Part shown: positions 36,848-46,831 of the stretch, one piece after another
Position numbering within the stretch: the first letter of the stretch is position 1
Layout of the letters: the number at the start of each line of letters is the position of its first letter
Source of the DNA: Halomonas sp. 7T
Lineage (GTDB): Bacteria; Pseudomonadota; Gammaproteobacteria; Pseudomonadales; Halomonadaceae
Length of the DNA stretch: 64,000 nt
Reading direction: 5' to 3'
Assembly: GCF_025643255.1 (NCBI RefSeq)
Contig: NZ_CP087112.1
Coordinates: forward strand, 2,356,001-2,420,000
Translations under genes and position numbers: made by a program
Notes under the pieces: model-generated
What the model saw: only the letters and a program-made list of their open reading frames with translations
Told to the model about the DNA's origin: nothing
Databases searched by the model: none

Positions 36848-37639
36848 TCAGGCGTTAGGCAGCATAATCTGCCCGGTTAAATAAGGCGCCACACGCCCTT
36901 TAATAACCACCCGATCGCCCTCTACCACACAGCTTAGCGCTCCTTTACGTGCCCCGCCCTGGCGGGCAGTAAGCGCTTGCTTACCCAAACGCACCGCCCA
37001 GTAAGGGGCAAGCGACGTATGCGCCGAGCCAGTCACCGGGTCTTCCTCCACGCCCACCTTGGGGCCAAACCAACGCGACACAAAGTCCACATCATCGCCT
37101 TTCGCGGTAACCGCCAAGCCACGCCCCGGCAGCTGTTTAAGCCGCTGCATATCCGGTGCAAGGTGCTCAATCACGCTCGCCTCTTCAACCACCACCACAA
37201 TGTCATCCGAGATCAGCAGCTCCTCAATCTCGATACCGCCGAGGGCTGCGGCCACCTCCGCGTGCATGTCTAGCGGCGCTAGCGTTTTCGCAGGGAAATC
37301 CATCGCCAGTTCATCGCCCTCACGCTGCACTAATAGCGGCCCGCTACGCGTTTCAAACTGCAGGGTTTCTGCGCTATCGCCCAGCACATTAAAGATCACC
37401 CACGCCGCCGCCAGCGTGGCATGGCCGCATAAATCCACCTCCACCGAAGGCGTAAACCAGCGCAGGTGGTAGCCCGCTTCCGTGGGTACAAAGAAAGCGG
37501 TTTCGGAAAGATTATTCTCTGCGGCAATGGCCTGCAGCATCGCATCCTCCAACCAGGCATCCAGCGGGCACACCGCCGCTGGGTTGCCTTCAAAGGGTTG
37601 TGAGGCAAAAGCATCTACTTGGTATAGATCTATTTTCAT
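36848..37639 (-). CDS. PhzF-family isomerase-like protein
   Basis: 263 residues of the PhzF/diaminopimelate-epimerase fold. Seen: YQVDAFASQPFEGNPAAV, the catalytic Glu region ENNLSETAFFV, LCGHATLAAAWV and EEDPVTGSAHTSLAPYW. No phenazine genes are nearby, so this is a generic member with unknown substrate. Confidence 0.88.
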   Translation of the reverse strand: MKIDLYQVDAFASQPFEGNPAAVCPLDAWLEDAMLQAIAAENNLSETAFFVPTEAGYHLRWFTPSVEVDLCGHATLAAAWVIFNVLGDSAETLQFETRSGPLLVQREGDELAMDFPAKTLAPLDMHAEVAAALGGIEIEELLISDDIVVVVEEASVIEHLAPDMQRLKQLPGRGLAVTAKGDDVDFVSRWFGPKVGVEEDPVTGSAHTSLAPYWAVRLGKQALTARQGGARKGALSCVVEGDRVVIKGRVAPYLTGQIMLPNA

Positions 37640-37763
37640 GGCATCCCACTTAATAAATAAGCGTTTGAAGACAGCAGCCTATCAAGAAACATAAGGCTGC
37701 TTCCTCCGTGAATAACAGTTGCAGATAGTAAAGCGCATAGCTGCTGGGACGGAGCGCTTCTCT

Positions 37764-38702
37764 TCACGCATCAGATGCTATCCGTGCCAGAACCTGCTCA
37801 AGTTCATGGCGATCCGCTTGGCGCTTGGCCTTCGAGCGACGGGTAAGGTTTTGCAGCTTTCGCCCTACCCCTGGTAATGCTGCCACTCCCTCTAGTTCAA
37901 TCAATGCAAAATCAGGCTGCTCATCTTCAACGGACCATAGAAAGTCACATGACGGCTTATCCAGCTTTTTGGATATCCATCGCAGTAAATGTGCTCTGTT
38001 CTCCAGCAATTGCACCACGGTCACCGGCTTGGCGGTCATTCCCTTGAAGTGGGAATCAAAGATAGCTTCAAAATCCACCGGCTCTCTGGGAGCCAAAAGT
38101 TCCCAGGCTGGTTTAGGGCTGCACGCTAGATACACCAGAAAGGTTTGCCACAATGTCGCATCAGCGCGTTCATCTTCCAGCATCAAGCCAATGTCGAACA
38201 GGTCCCTGGGATGCTGGCGAGACAAGGCCGCCGCCAATTTTCCAGCGTAGAGATCGGCAAAACTAAGCACCTGTGTTGAAGCAAAGCCGAAGGCCTGCTC
38301 GACTTCTGGCTGGACCACCATTGTTCGAACCGGATGTACTGTGCCTCGCATCACCGGGGTGGTTTCGATCTGCACACGTGCACGGCCGCGGCTGCAAATC
38401 AACCGCGTGATGCCCCCGGTATTCGCGCCACCCGATGTTTGCACGTGTAACTGCAAAGGGCGGGCACGCAATGTCTCCGCCAACTGCTCCAATGCCGCTG
38501 CAATTTCCGCCACGCCTGTCTCAAAGTCCTGCACAGGCAGCCAAGTTAGGTCGATATCCACTGACAGCCTGGGAAGATTATGCTCAAACAAGTTGATGGC
38601 GGTTCCACCCTTCAGTGCAAATCGGGTTTCCTTTGCCAGTACCGGCAGGATATCTACCAGCAATTGCACTCGGTCGCTGTAGCGTTTATCCCAACTGCTC
38701 AT
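37764..38702 (-). CDS. abiEii: AbiEii-type nucleotidyltransferase toxin
   Basis: Type IV toxin of an abortive-infection pair. Seen: the DNA polymerase-beta-like signature ALKGGTAINLF and LPRLSVDIDLTW (G-G and S-x-D-x-D), then motif SFADLYAGKLAAALSRQHPRDLFDI with the conserved Lys and Asp. Members are proposed to add nucleotides to RNA (for example tRNA ends) and stop growth. The ATG at 38702 has GGGAG seven bases before it; upstream codons to 38894 belong to the antitoxin gene in another frame. It overlaps abiEi by 17 bases. Confidence 0.85.
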   Translation of the reverse strand: MSSWDKRYSDRVQLLVDILPVLAKETRFALKGGTAINLFEHNLPRLSVDIDLTWLPVQDFETGVAEIAAALEQLAETLRARPLQLHVQTSGGANTGGITRLICSRGRARVQIETTPVMRGTVHPVRTMVVQPEVEQAFGFASTQVLSFADLYAGKLAAALSRQHPRDLFDIGLMLEDERADATLWQTFLVYLACSPKPAWELLAPREPVDFEAIFDSHFKGMTAKPVTVVQLLENRAHLLRWISKKLDKPSCDFLWSVEDEQPDFALIELEGVAALPGVGRKLQNLTRRSKAKRQADRHELEQVLARIASDA

Positions 38703-39504
38703 CAAGGTCTCCCGGTAGAACAATTTGATACTTGGAATGCAAACGGCCACCGGGAACCAGCGATCGCTTGCCACGACCAAGATCCACATCCTTGGTCGAT
38801 AGATGCGAAAACCAAGCGTGCCCATGACGTTCGGCCAGCGCGAGAAACAGACGCTTAGCCTTGATGCTTTGGCAATGGCGCAACAGCATTTCAAGCCGCT
38901 TTGGACGCAGGGTAGCCATGCCCTGCATCAATGCATCCACCTCGTAGACCCCGCCTGCTTCAGACGCCTCAGTACACAACTCCAGCATGGCGCGCTCCGG
39001 TGTCGAACACACCAGCATACCGCTCGGCACTGCTTCACGCCGTTCCAGCCCTTGGTTCAGCAGCGCCTGATCCGTTGTCTCCTCAGTAAACGGAATCACT
39101 GGCAGATCAAAAGGCCCCTTGCCGCAGTATTCAAAACGCTCCACCAACGGCAACTGGTACACCCACCCCGGCACACGATCCGTCCCATAGAGTGTGACCA
39201 CTTCGGCTTCGCCCAGCCGCAGGTAGTGCTCATGCCCCAGCCAAGCCAACGCAAAGCGCCCACCTACATGCAGCGACAAACCCTCCCTCCGTTGCAGTGT
39301 GCTTACAACCCCTTCCCACTGCAGTGAGCCGCCTTTGCGCATGTATACACCACGCGCTGGGGACACCAGCCAGCCACTGGCGACATAGCGGGCCAACAAG
39401 CTACTGTAATAGCCATGCGCGCTTAGCCACCGGCTGGAAACGACGCCGGTATCACTTAACCCAGTCAGCAGGCGGTTTAATTTACTTTCATTTTGATCAC
39501 TCAT
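38686..39504 (-). CDS. abiEi: AbiEi antitoxin/autorepressor
   Basis: 272 residues: N-terminal winged helix (LNRLLTGLSDTGVVSSRWLS...GYYSSLLARYVASGWL) and a C-terminal antitoxin domain, in the order usual for AbiE (antitoxin first). It opposes AbiEii and represses its own operon. ATG 39504 is chosen; a TTG at 39534 is an alternative. The ATG sits at the centre of an inverted repeat and has no good ribosome site, so a leaderless or very short-leader mRNA is possible. Confidence 0.83.
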   Translation of the reverse strand: MSDQNESKLNRLLTGLSDTGVVSSRWLSAHGYYSSLLARYVASGWLVSPARGVYMRKGGSLQWEGVVSTLQRREGLSLHVGGRFALAWLGHEHYLRLGEAEVVTLYGTDRVPGWVYQLPLVERFEYCGKGPFDLPVIPFTEETTDQALLNQGLERREAVPSGMLVCSTPERAMLELCTEASEAGGVYEVDALMQGMATLRPKRLEMLLRHCQSIKAKRLFLALAERHGHAWFSHLSTKDVDLGRGKRSLVPGGRLHSKYQIVLPGDLDEQLG

Positions 39505-39586
39505 AGTGACTAAAATACACTTTCTATAAACCAATACAATGGCCTGGGTTTAATAAATAACAAAAAAAGTCACTCAAGGTGACTTT
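39497..39586 (-). promoter_or_regulatory. Paired inverted repeats controlling abiE
   Basis: Two palindromes share TCACTCA: TCACT-CAT-AGTGA (39497-39509, with the start codon at its centre) and AAAGTCAC-TCAAG-GTGACTTT (39566-39586). Their centres are 73 bases apart, about seven helical turns, so two AbiEi copies would face the same side of DNA. The 57-base interval is AT-rich and must hold the promoter; TTGTAT and TATTTT are candidate -35/-10 with 16-base spacing. Confidence 0.7.
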
Positions 39587-39661
39587 ATAAGGAGATTTAT
39601 AAACCTCACCAGCAGGTACCTTATGCACATTCCATGGTATAGAGGCTTTGTGTACTCTCCA

Positions 39662-40795
39662 CTAAAAGGTGCTATTCACTGTTCGCCCAAGTAACACCGT
39701 ATAGCGCGTGCTGCGCCCACCGCCGGGTAGCTTGGAAAGGCAGCCTTTTTCCATCAGTTCTGCCAAATCCCGCGTGGCGGTGGCTTTACTCACCTTGGCA
39801 AGCGACTGGTACTTACGAGCATTGATACCCTGCGCAAACTCCTCCCCTGCGGTATCCAACAAACGGTTCAACACCTTAATTTGCCGTTCGTTCAGCACGG
39901 TTGTCGCATGGCGCTGCCAGAAGGTGGCCTTTATAAGCACACGATCGATCCTTAACAGCGCCTGCTCAAGCGCTTCTTTCAGCGTATCGAGGAACCACAA
40001 CAGCCAAGGTGTAATATCGAGGCTGCCTTTCTGGGTGCTTTCGAGATAATCGTAGTAAGCGCTGCGACGCGCCATGATCGCCGTACTTAGAGAGTAGAAA
40101 CGCACCGACTGCCGCTCTGCCTGCGCGAGCGCCCGGTCGGTGACGGCACGAGTGACGCGCCCATTGCCATCATCAAAGGGGTGCAAGGTGATCAACCATA
40201 AATGGGTTATGCCAGCTCGAACCAACGCATCCAGCCCCTGTGGTGGATGGTTGAACCACGTCAGAAACGCATCTAATTCGGCATCTAGCTGTTCACGGGG
40301 CGGCGCTTCAAAATGAACGGTAGGCCGATCAAGTCGCCCCGATACCAACTGCATGGGATGATCACCACGCAACTCCCCCACCCGTATCTGACTAATCAGG
40401 CCAGGGCCTTGCACAAACAGCATGGACTGCCAAAGACACAACCGCTCATGGGTAAGCGGTTCATCCAATTGACGCGTAGATTGCAGCAATAGCTCGACCA
40501 GCGCTTCAGATTCAGGTGTTGTTCTGCCAGACATACCGGCCGGCTCGATGCCCAACTGGCGAGCCACGGAAGACCTCACGGAGCCAACATCCAGGCGTTC
40601 GCCTTCGATTTCGCTGGTACGAAGTGCATTCTGGATCAGCGCATCCATCTCCACATCCAGATCTGCCTGCCCAGGCGCTGCCTCAGTTTTACCCAACACA
40701 TGCCCCTGCAGCAGCCGCACGGCATCTAACGTAGGTCGCAGCGCGGACTCGTCCCACTCAAAATGCGGCCAATGTGGCTGTTCCCAGATATACAT
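39662..40795 (-). CDS. Fic-domain protein with N-terminal inhibitory helix
   Basis: 377 residues. The Fic core carries the complete AMPylation motif HPFDDGNGRVTR (about residue 205-216). An upstream TSEIEGERL segment is the [S/T]xxxE(G/N) inhibition helix of class II Fic proteins, which blocks ATP until relieved. A DUF4172-like N-terminus and a C-terminal winged helix (YQSLAKVSKATATRDLAELM) complete it. Probably transfers AMP to a cellular target; the target is unknown. Sits in a defence-like cluster beside AbiE. Confidence 0.87.
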   Translation of the reverse strand: MYIWEQPHWPHFEWDESALRPTLDAVRLLQGHVLGKTEAAPGQADLDVEMDALIQNALRTSEIEGERLDVGSVRSSVARQLGIEPAGMSGRTTPESEALVELLLQSTRQLDEPLTHERLCLWQSMLFVQGPGLISQIRVGELRGDHPMQLVSGRLDRPTVHFEAPPREQLDAELDAFLTWFNHPPQGLDALVRAGITHLWLITLHPFDDGNGRVTRAVTDRALAQAERQSVRFYSLSTAIMARRSAYYDYLESTQKGSLDITPWLLWFLDTLKEALEQALLRIDRVLIKATFWQRHATTVLNERQIKVLNRLLDTAGEEFAQGINARKYQSLAKVSKATATRDLAELMEKGCLSKLPGGGRSTRYTVLLGRTVNSTF

Positions 40796-40858
40796 GAGCC
40801 GGTTGCCCTGCCTATTCAGATCATATTATGAGCCGATTATGGTTGATATTTGGCTCAT
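40794..40858 (-). promoter_or_regulatory. Repeated half-sites upstream of the fic gene
   Basis: ATGAGCC occurs at 40794-40800 (overlapping the start codon) and 40828-40834, with the inverse GGCTCAT at 40852-40858, giving an inverted repeat with 17-base spacing plus a third half-site. The C-terminal winged helix of the Fic protein suggests autoregulation here; that is inference. Confidence 0.5.
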
Positions 40859-41121
40859 GGGCTAGTAAGGGGATTGATTCGGATGGGAAAATTGTTGCAG
40901 AAGAGAATGAATATTGAGGCTGAGCGTATAATCCTAAGATAACCTGTAAAAACAGTTTTAAAAGCTTCTTTAATTTTGCGATCTTTCAGTGGTAATGGCT
41001 CCGAAATTTGAATACTTATAAAAAGCCAATATAGGTTTTAATTAAAAAACGACACTACAAAACCATTATAATCGTATAAAAATGAGCCTAAATCACATCT
41101 CAATGTTAAATATTTGAAGAT
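40859..41121. other. AT-rich spacer in the defence-like region
   Basis: Together with the fic upstream sites this makes a gene-free stretch of 326 bases. Very AT-rich from about 40930, like the module at 41122-42707. A TTTGAA-GA-TTCAAA palindrome (about 41111-41124) lies at the end of the membrane-protein gene. No ORF seen. Confidence 0.4.
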
Positions 41122-41643
41122 TCAAACATCATTATCAGCTTCACGCTCTTCTCTTTTGGTATGAAGCTCGTTAATAAACATGACATTACTATACATAACA
41201 TAAAAAACAGACTCTAACTGCAAAAAAGTAAGAACAATCACTAAAGAAACAGCCAACTGCTTAATATTCAAAAAATATTCACTATCAATCAAGAAAAATC
41301 CAAATACTAACTCTCCCAAAAATATAAGCACCACTGCTGTTACTACAAAAGCAGATTTGAGCACACTGGCAACCAACCCTTCCAACCGCCTAGTTTCATT
41401 AAGAGAATCATTAAAATCTGCATACTCCACTTTTTTAGGGTTAACTATTTTACTTAAAGCATTAGGATACAAGAAAGCTATCCATATACCCATAATAGTA
41501 AAGACCATAGCAGAGACTGTCAGCAGTGACTCCATATATTCTTTAAGCTCGGAATATTCATAATCAAAATCTACAGTATGAAAAATTATAAACAAGCAAA
41601 AAAGAAATGCCATGTATATTAAAATTTTAGTAAAAATCTTCAT
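41122..41643 (-). CDS. Four-helix membrane protein, RexB-like topology, unknown
   Basis: 173 residues with predicted helices at about 5-22, 41-60, 95-117 and 128-150. A polar linker of 35 residues (PNALSKIVNPKK... ETRRLEG) lies between helices 2 and 3, and a charged tail ends NELHTKREEREADNDV. Its ATG overlaps the stop of the upstream gene by one base (TAATG), so the two are coupled. Strikingly AT-rich relative to neighbours. Topology, the TM2-to-linker sequence and the charged tail recall lambda RexB (144 aa, four helices), but identity is too low to claim homology by eye. Confidence 0.6.
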   Translation of the reverse strand: MKIFTKILIYMAFLFCLFIIFHTVDFDYEYSELKEYMESLLTVSAMVFTIMGIWIAFLYPNALSKIVNPKKVEYADFNDSLNETRRLEGLVASVLKSAFVVTAVVLIFLGELVFGFFLIDSEYFLNIKQLAVSLVIVLTFLQLESVFYVMYSNVMFINELHTKREEREADNDV

Positions 41644-42707
41644 TATACGGCCTCCGAAATAGAGCTCCGCAAAGAAGATTCTTCCTTTAATTTAGCCACA
41701 TAATTATGCCTACCGTCTTTAATTTTATTATGAAGCTCTTTTGCGCTTATTAAATCTTTTTTGCGATTAATGAATTTTACTGTATTTTTTAGCCTATATT
41801 TGTCGACCCAAACTATCCCAGCTTCCGTTTCAAAACCAACATTATCCCAGTTGTTTTTAGAACGACCCTCTTTCGCTGTTTTCTCAACAATCTCACGAAT
41901 TTCTTCTACCGAAGGTTTAGCTTCGGCCTTTATTTCTATTTTTCTAGATTTAGATTTAGATTTCACAGAAACATATGGCACTAAATCAGTAAATTTCTTA
42001 ACCCATTCTGCACGCGCGTCCTGTGAGTCAACACGAACAGTTTCTCTTTTCACGATGTGCGTTACTCTTTTAGAAAGTTCTTGAAAGCCTACACTAGCAG
42101 TCTCCATAATTTTTAGTGACATGGAGAATGAGAAACGATACTTTTCGTCACTTTTTCCCACAAATGCCAACCTGACATGCCCTTGCTCTGTATATGTTCT
42201 TTCTCGATTCGGATGCTTAACTCTATTACTTATACATGAAGTAACAAAATCTTGGAAAAGCTGGGCATCACAAACAGAATGATCAAATTTAATTGAGACT
42301 ATGACATTATATTCCGGAATCACCCAGTAGTAACACGGCCTTCCCCAAATCACTTTTTTCCCTCGGTGCTTACCATTATGCTTAACAACTTGGCTTCCGG
42401 AACCAGCTTCATCTTCGGGAACACCCCATAACCCTTCCACCCCACCTGGATCAGACTTCCATAAAACTATAAAGAAATCACCGGTAGCATCATCTTTAAA
42501 GATATCTTTGCAATAAGCACTAGGCTTATTAGATTTAGCCTCTTGCGCGTCCCATGGTATGGTACTCGCAAACGGGCGACCGTCTAACCAGCTTGAAATT
42601 AGGGAAAATGTTTCATCAACCTCACAGCCATATGTTTTGTTACCACCTGCGCGATACAAGCCACATCGATCTATTTTAAAAAAATTCATATGACCTGTAT
42701 CAGACAT
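41643..42707 (-). CDS. Soluble partner of the four-helix protein, unknown, RexA-like position
   Basis: 354 residues, no signal or membrane segment. Features: N-terminal beta-rich domain (IDRCGLYRAGG, DFFIVLWKSDPGGVEGLWG, CYYWVIPEYNVIVSIKF), a central conserved-looking RLAFVG then RFSFSMSL block, a Lys-rich hinge (VKSKSKSRKIEIKAEAK at about 250-266) and a helical C-terminus. No known nuclease or NTPase motif. An alternative start is the Met at residue 7, which has AGG at a good distance. First gene of a coupled pair with a membrane effector, as in sensor-effector abortive-infection systems. Family not recognised. Confidence 0.6.
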   Translation of the reverse strand: MSDTGHMNFFKIDRCGLYRAGGNKTYGCEVDETFSLISSWLDGRPFASTIPWDAQEAKSNKPSAYCKDIFKDDATGDFFIVLWKSDPGGVEGLWGVPEDEAGSGSQVVKHNGKHRGKKVIWGRPCYYWVIPEYNVIVSIKFDHSVCDAQLFQDFVTSCISNRVKHPNRERTYTEQGHVRLAFVGKSDEKYRFSFSMSLKIMETASVGFQELSKRVTHIVKRETVRVDSQDARAEWVKKFTDLVPYVSVKSKSKSRKIEIKAEAKPSVEEIREIVEKTAKEGRSKNNWDNVGFETEAGIVWVDKYRLKNTVKFINRKKDLISAKELHNKIKDGRHNYVAKLKEESSLRSSISEAV

Positions 42708-42755
42708 AATATCAACACCGATTTTTAAATTTAACTAGGATATTAACTGAAATTA

Positions 42756-42781
42756 AAAGGCCCGCCTAGGGGCGGGCCTTT
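42756..42781 (-). terminator. Terminator of guaA
   Basis: 11-bp stem AAAGGCCCGCC/GGCGGGCCTTT with a four-base loop; minus strand continues TTAATTT. It separates guaA from the AT-rich module, which therefore needs its own promoter in the 50 bases between. Confidence 0.9.
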
Positions 42782-42820
42782 AATAGGGATATATTCTAAC
42801 TTTAGTTCTATACGACACCC

Positions 42821-44398
42821 TCACTCCCACTCAATCGTAGCAGGCGGCTTGCTGCTTACATCGTAGGTAACCCGAGAAACCCCTTCCAACTCGTTGATAA
42901 TGCGGTTGGACACCTTCTCCAGCAGCTCGTAGGGCAGGTGCGCCCAGCGGGCGGTCATGAAGTCGATGGTTTCGACGGCGCGTAGCGCAATGACCCACTC
43001 GTAGCGGCGGCCGTCGCCGACGACCCCTACGGATTTCACCGGCAGGAACACGGCGAATGCTTGGCTGGTTTTTTCGTACCAGCCAGAGGCGCGTAGCTCT
43101 TCGATGAAGATGGCGTCGGCATCGCGGAGGATATCGGCGTAGTCCTTTTTCACTTCACCCAGAATGCGCACGCCTAGGCCGGGGCCAGGGAACGGGTGGC
43201 GGTAGACCATATCGTAGGGCAAGCCGAGTTCGAGGCCGAGTTTGCGCACTTCGTCTTTAAACAGTTCGCGCAGCGGCTCGACCAGCTTGAGCTTCATGGT
43301 TTCCGGCAGGCCACCCACGTTGTGGTGGGACTTGATCACGTGCGCCTTGCCGGTTTTGGAGGCGGCGGACTCGATCACGTCAGGGTAGATGGTGCCCTGG
43401 GCCAGGAAGTCGACGCCATCGATTTTGCTGGCTTCTTCATCGAACACGTCGATAAAGGTGTTGCCGATGATTTTGCGCTTGGCTTCCGGGTCTTTCTCGC
43501 CTTCCAGCTTGCCGAGGAACAGCTCTTCGGCATCTACGCGAATCACTTTCACGCCCATGTGCTTAGCGAAGGTTTCCATCACTTGGTCGCCTTCGTTCTT
43601 ACGCAGCAGGCCGTTATCCACAAACACGCAGGTTAGCTGGTCGCCAATCGCTTTGTGCAGCAGTGCGGCTACTACAGAAGAGTCGACACCGCCAGAAAGG
43701 CCGAGCAGTACGTGGCGATCGCCTACTTGCTCGCGTACGCGCTGTACTTGGTCTTCGATGATTTGTGCCGGTGTCCACAGCTTTTCGGCACCGCAAATAT
43801 CCAGCACGAAGTGCTCAAGAATGCGCTGGCCTTGCAGGGTGTGGGTCACTTCCGGGTGGAACTGTACGCCATAGAACTGCTTTTCTTCCCAGGCCATGGC
43901 GGCAATCGGGCAGCTCGGGGTAGAGGCCGTCACGGTGAAGGTGTCAGGTACTTGGGCGACTTTGTCACCGTGGCTCATCCACACATCCAGCAGCGCGTTG
44001 CCAGAAGCAGCGTCTACGTGGTCTTTAATGTCTTTGAACAGTGCGTTTTCAGCGTCGATTTGAATTTGGGCATAGCCAAATTCGCGCTGGTTAGAGCCTT
44101 CGACTTTACCGCCCAGCTGCTCGGCCATGGTTTGCATGCCATAGCAGATACCCAATACCGGCAGGCCCATTTCAAACACGCACTGTGGGGCACGCGGGGA
44201 ATCCAGCTCGGTCACAGATTCCGGGCCACCGGCCAGGATGATGCCGTTAGGGTTGTATTCGCGAATCTCTTCCTCGGTGATATCGAAGGCGCGGATTTCA
44301 GAGAATACGCCGATTTCACGTACCCGGCGGGCGATCAGCTGGGTGTACTGGGAGCCGAAGTCGAGAATCAGAATCTTATGGGCGTGAATGTCACTCAT
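42821..44398 (-). CDS. guaA: GMP synthase (glutamine-hydrolysing)
   Basis: Converts XMP to GMP with ATP and glutamine. Seen: class I glutaminase with LGICYGMQ (nucleophile Cys) and FHPEVTHT (His, Glu), the ATP pyrophosphatase loop [10 protein letters not shown], and the C-terminal dimer domain ending PATIEWE. From the ATG at 44398 the protein is 525 residues, the same as E. coli GuaA; an open frame extends further upstream but adds non-family sequence. Downstream of guaB, 98 bases away. Confidence 0.96.
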   Translation of the reverse strand: MSDIHAHKILILDFGSQYTQLIARRVREIGVFSEIRAFDITEEEIREYNPNGIILAGGPESVTELDSPRAPQCVFEMGLPVLGICYGMQTMAEQLGGKVEGSNQREFGYAQIQIDAENALFKDIKDHVDAASGNALLDVWMSHGDKVAQVPDTFTVTASTPSCPIAAMAWEEKQFYGVQFHPEVTHTLQGQRILEHFVLDICGAEKLWTPAQIIEDQVQRVREQVGDRHVLLGLSGGVDSSVVAALLHKAIGDQLTCVFVDNGLLRKNEGDQVMETFAKHMGVKVIRVDAEELFLGKLEGEKDPEAKRKIIGNTFIDVFDEEASKIDGVDFLAQGTIYPDVIESAASKTGKAHVIKSHHNVGGLPETMKLKLVEPLRELFKDEVRKLGLELGLPYDMVYRHPFPGPGLGVRILGEVKKDYADILRDADAIFIEELRASGWYEKTSQAFAVFLPVKSVGVVGDGRRYEWVIALRAVETIDFMTARWAHLPYELLEKVSNRIINELEGVSRVTYDVSSKPPATIEWE

Positions 44399-44450
44399 GG
44401 CAGGGTCTCGGTTAAGCGGTGCGGGTGCCGCTGGTAAGGCCAAAAAGCAA

Positions 44451-44474
44451 GCGGCGAGCTGCAATGCTCGCCGC
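44451..44474 (-). terminator. Intercistronic hairpin between guaB and guaA
   Basis: Perfect 9-bp stem GCGGCGAGC/GCTCGCCGC with six-base loop, followed on the minus strand by TTGCTTTTTGG. It has the form of a terminator or attenuator and would set the guaA:guaB ratio. Confidence 0.7.
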
Positions 44475-44496
44475 GCCATTTAATAAAACGTGCTGG

Positions 44497-46008
<1,512 letters not shown>

Positions 46009-46070
46009 TTAATCCCCTATTATAACGTTTGGAGGGGTGTACCAGCAATGCGATGGGAGCATATACAAAA

Positions 46071-46099
46071 CAAGCAGCCCCCCTAAAGGGAGCTGCTTG
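46071..46099 (-). terminator. Terminator of the phosphate-transport operon
   Basis: CAAGCAGCTCCC/GGGGGGCTGCTTG stem (one mismatch region) with a TTTA loop, followed by TTTTG on the minus strand, 20 bases after the PhoU-like stop codon. Confidence 0.8.
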
Positions 46100-46120
46100 T
46101 CTGTTTCAAGCTAGACGACG

Positions 46121-46807
46121 TTAATCCAGCGCGCGGTCGTCTTCTTCACTGGGGAAGTCCAGATCCTCCAAACGCCCGGTCACCGCCGTGGCGATATTGG
46201 CCAAGTGCGAAGAAACCCGCTTGTAGTGGCGCGCGAGCAGCGAGTACGCCACGGCTTCATGAAATTCAACCGCCTCTTCTTCACCCAGCAGCGCTTCAAT
46301 GAGGTCATCGCAGATGCCGCCAATTTCGCGAGCGGCGGTGATGATGCGATGGGCCTGGGCTTCGTCTGAGTCCCGCGTAGCCGTGATCAACTCTTTAAAC
46401 AGACCGGATAGACGCTCGGAGATCTTATCCAAGGGCTTCTGATAGCGATCAACATGAAAGCCCTCACTGTAGAAAGCGCCAACTTCAAAGACGTTTTTAC
46501 AGTAATCGCCGATGCGCTCAGCATCTTTTGCAACGCTCATCAACGCCAGGCAGATAGAAACATCATGGCCGGGATTAACGGTCAGGTGGCGCAGTACTTT
46601 ACGGCGGATAGAGCGCTCAAGCTCGTTGACCGCCACATCCCGCTGATAAAGCGGCTGGCGCACGTCTTCGGCCGGCACCGTGCTGTAAAGCACCTCGTTA
46701 GCACGTGCGAACATCCAGGCACCATGCTCCAGCATTTTGGTCAGATCCGCGTAGGCCTGATCAATGCTGGTTTCCGAGGTAAGCGCACTATAAAGCTGTT
46801 TGAACAT
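46121..46807 (-). CDS. PhoU-domain (DUF47/TIGR00153-like) protein
   Basis: 228 residues, all helical, with the PhoU-like metal-site pattern CLALMSVAKDAERIGDYCKNV (E/D-x-x-R-I-x-D). Such proteins regulate phosphate uptake by their partner transporter. It follows the Na/Pi symporter by 24 bases in the same operon. In many bacteria symporter and PhoU domain are one polypeptide; here they are separate. Confidence 0.82.
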   Translation of the reverse strand: MFKQLYSALTSETSIDQAYADLTKMLEHGAWMFARANEVLYSTVPAEDVRQPLYQRDVAVNELERSIRRKVLRHLTVNPGHDVSICLALMSVAKDAERIGDYCKNVFEVGAFYSEGFHVDRYQKPLDKISERLSGLFKELITATRDSDEAQAHRIITAAREIGGICDDLIEALLGEEEAVEFHEAVAYSLLARHYKRVSSHLANIATAVTGRLEDLDFPSEEDDRALD

Positions 46808-46831
46808 GATAAACCCCTCGGTTGGCCGCGC

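Noticed and set aside
36782..40840. TGAGCCGA shared by the phzF terminator and fic upstream region as island boundaries
   Set aside because: The match is only about nine bases and the fic copy is inside the cluster, so it is likely chance.
41122..42707. Kiwa (KwaA-KwaB) as explanation for the two-gene module
   Set aside because: Kiwa has the membrane gene first and a DUF4868 partner; order and sequence do not fit.
42821..42860. attB/attR search at the guaA 3' end
   Set aside because: No second copy of the guaA 3' sequence was found near 37.6-37.8 kb or elsewhere in the region, and there is no integrase.
43655..44437. 260-aa open frame antisense to guaA
   Set aside because: Shadow of guaA produced by codon bias; no family sequence and no ribosome site.
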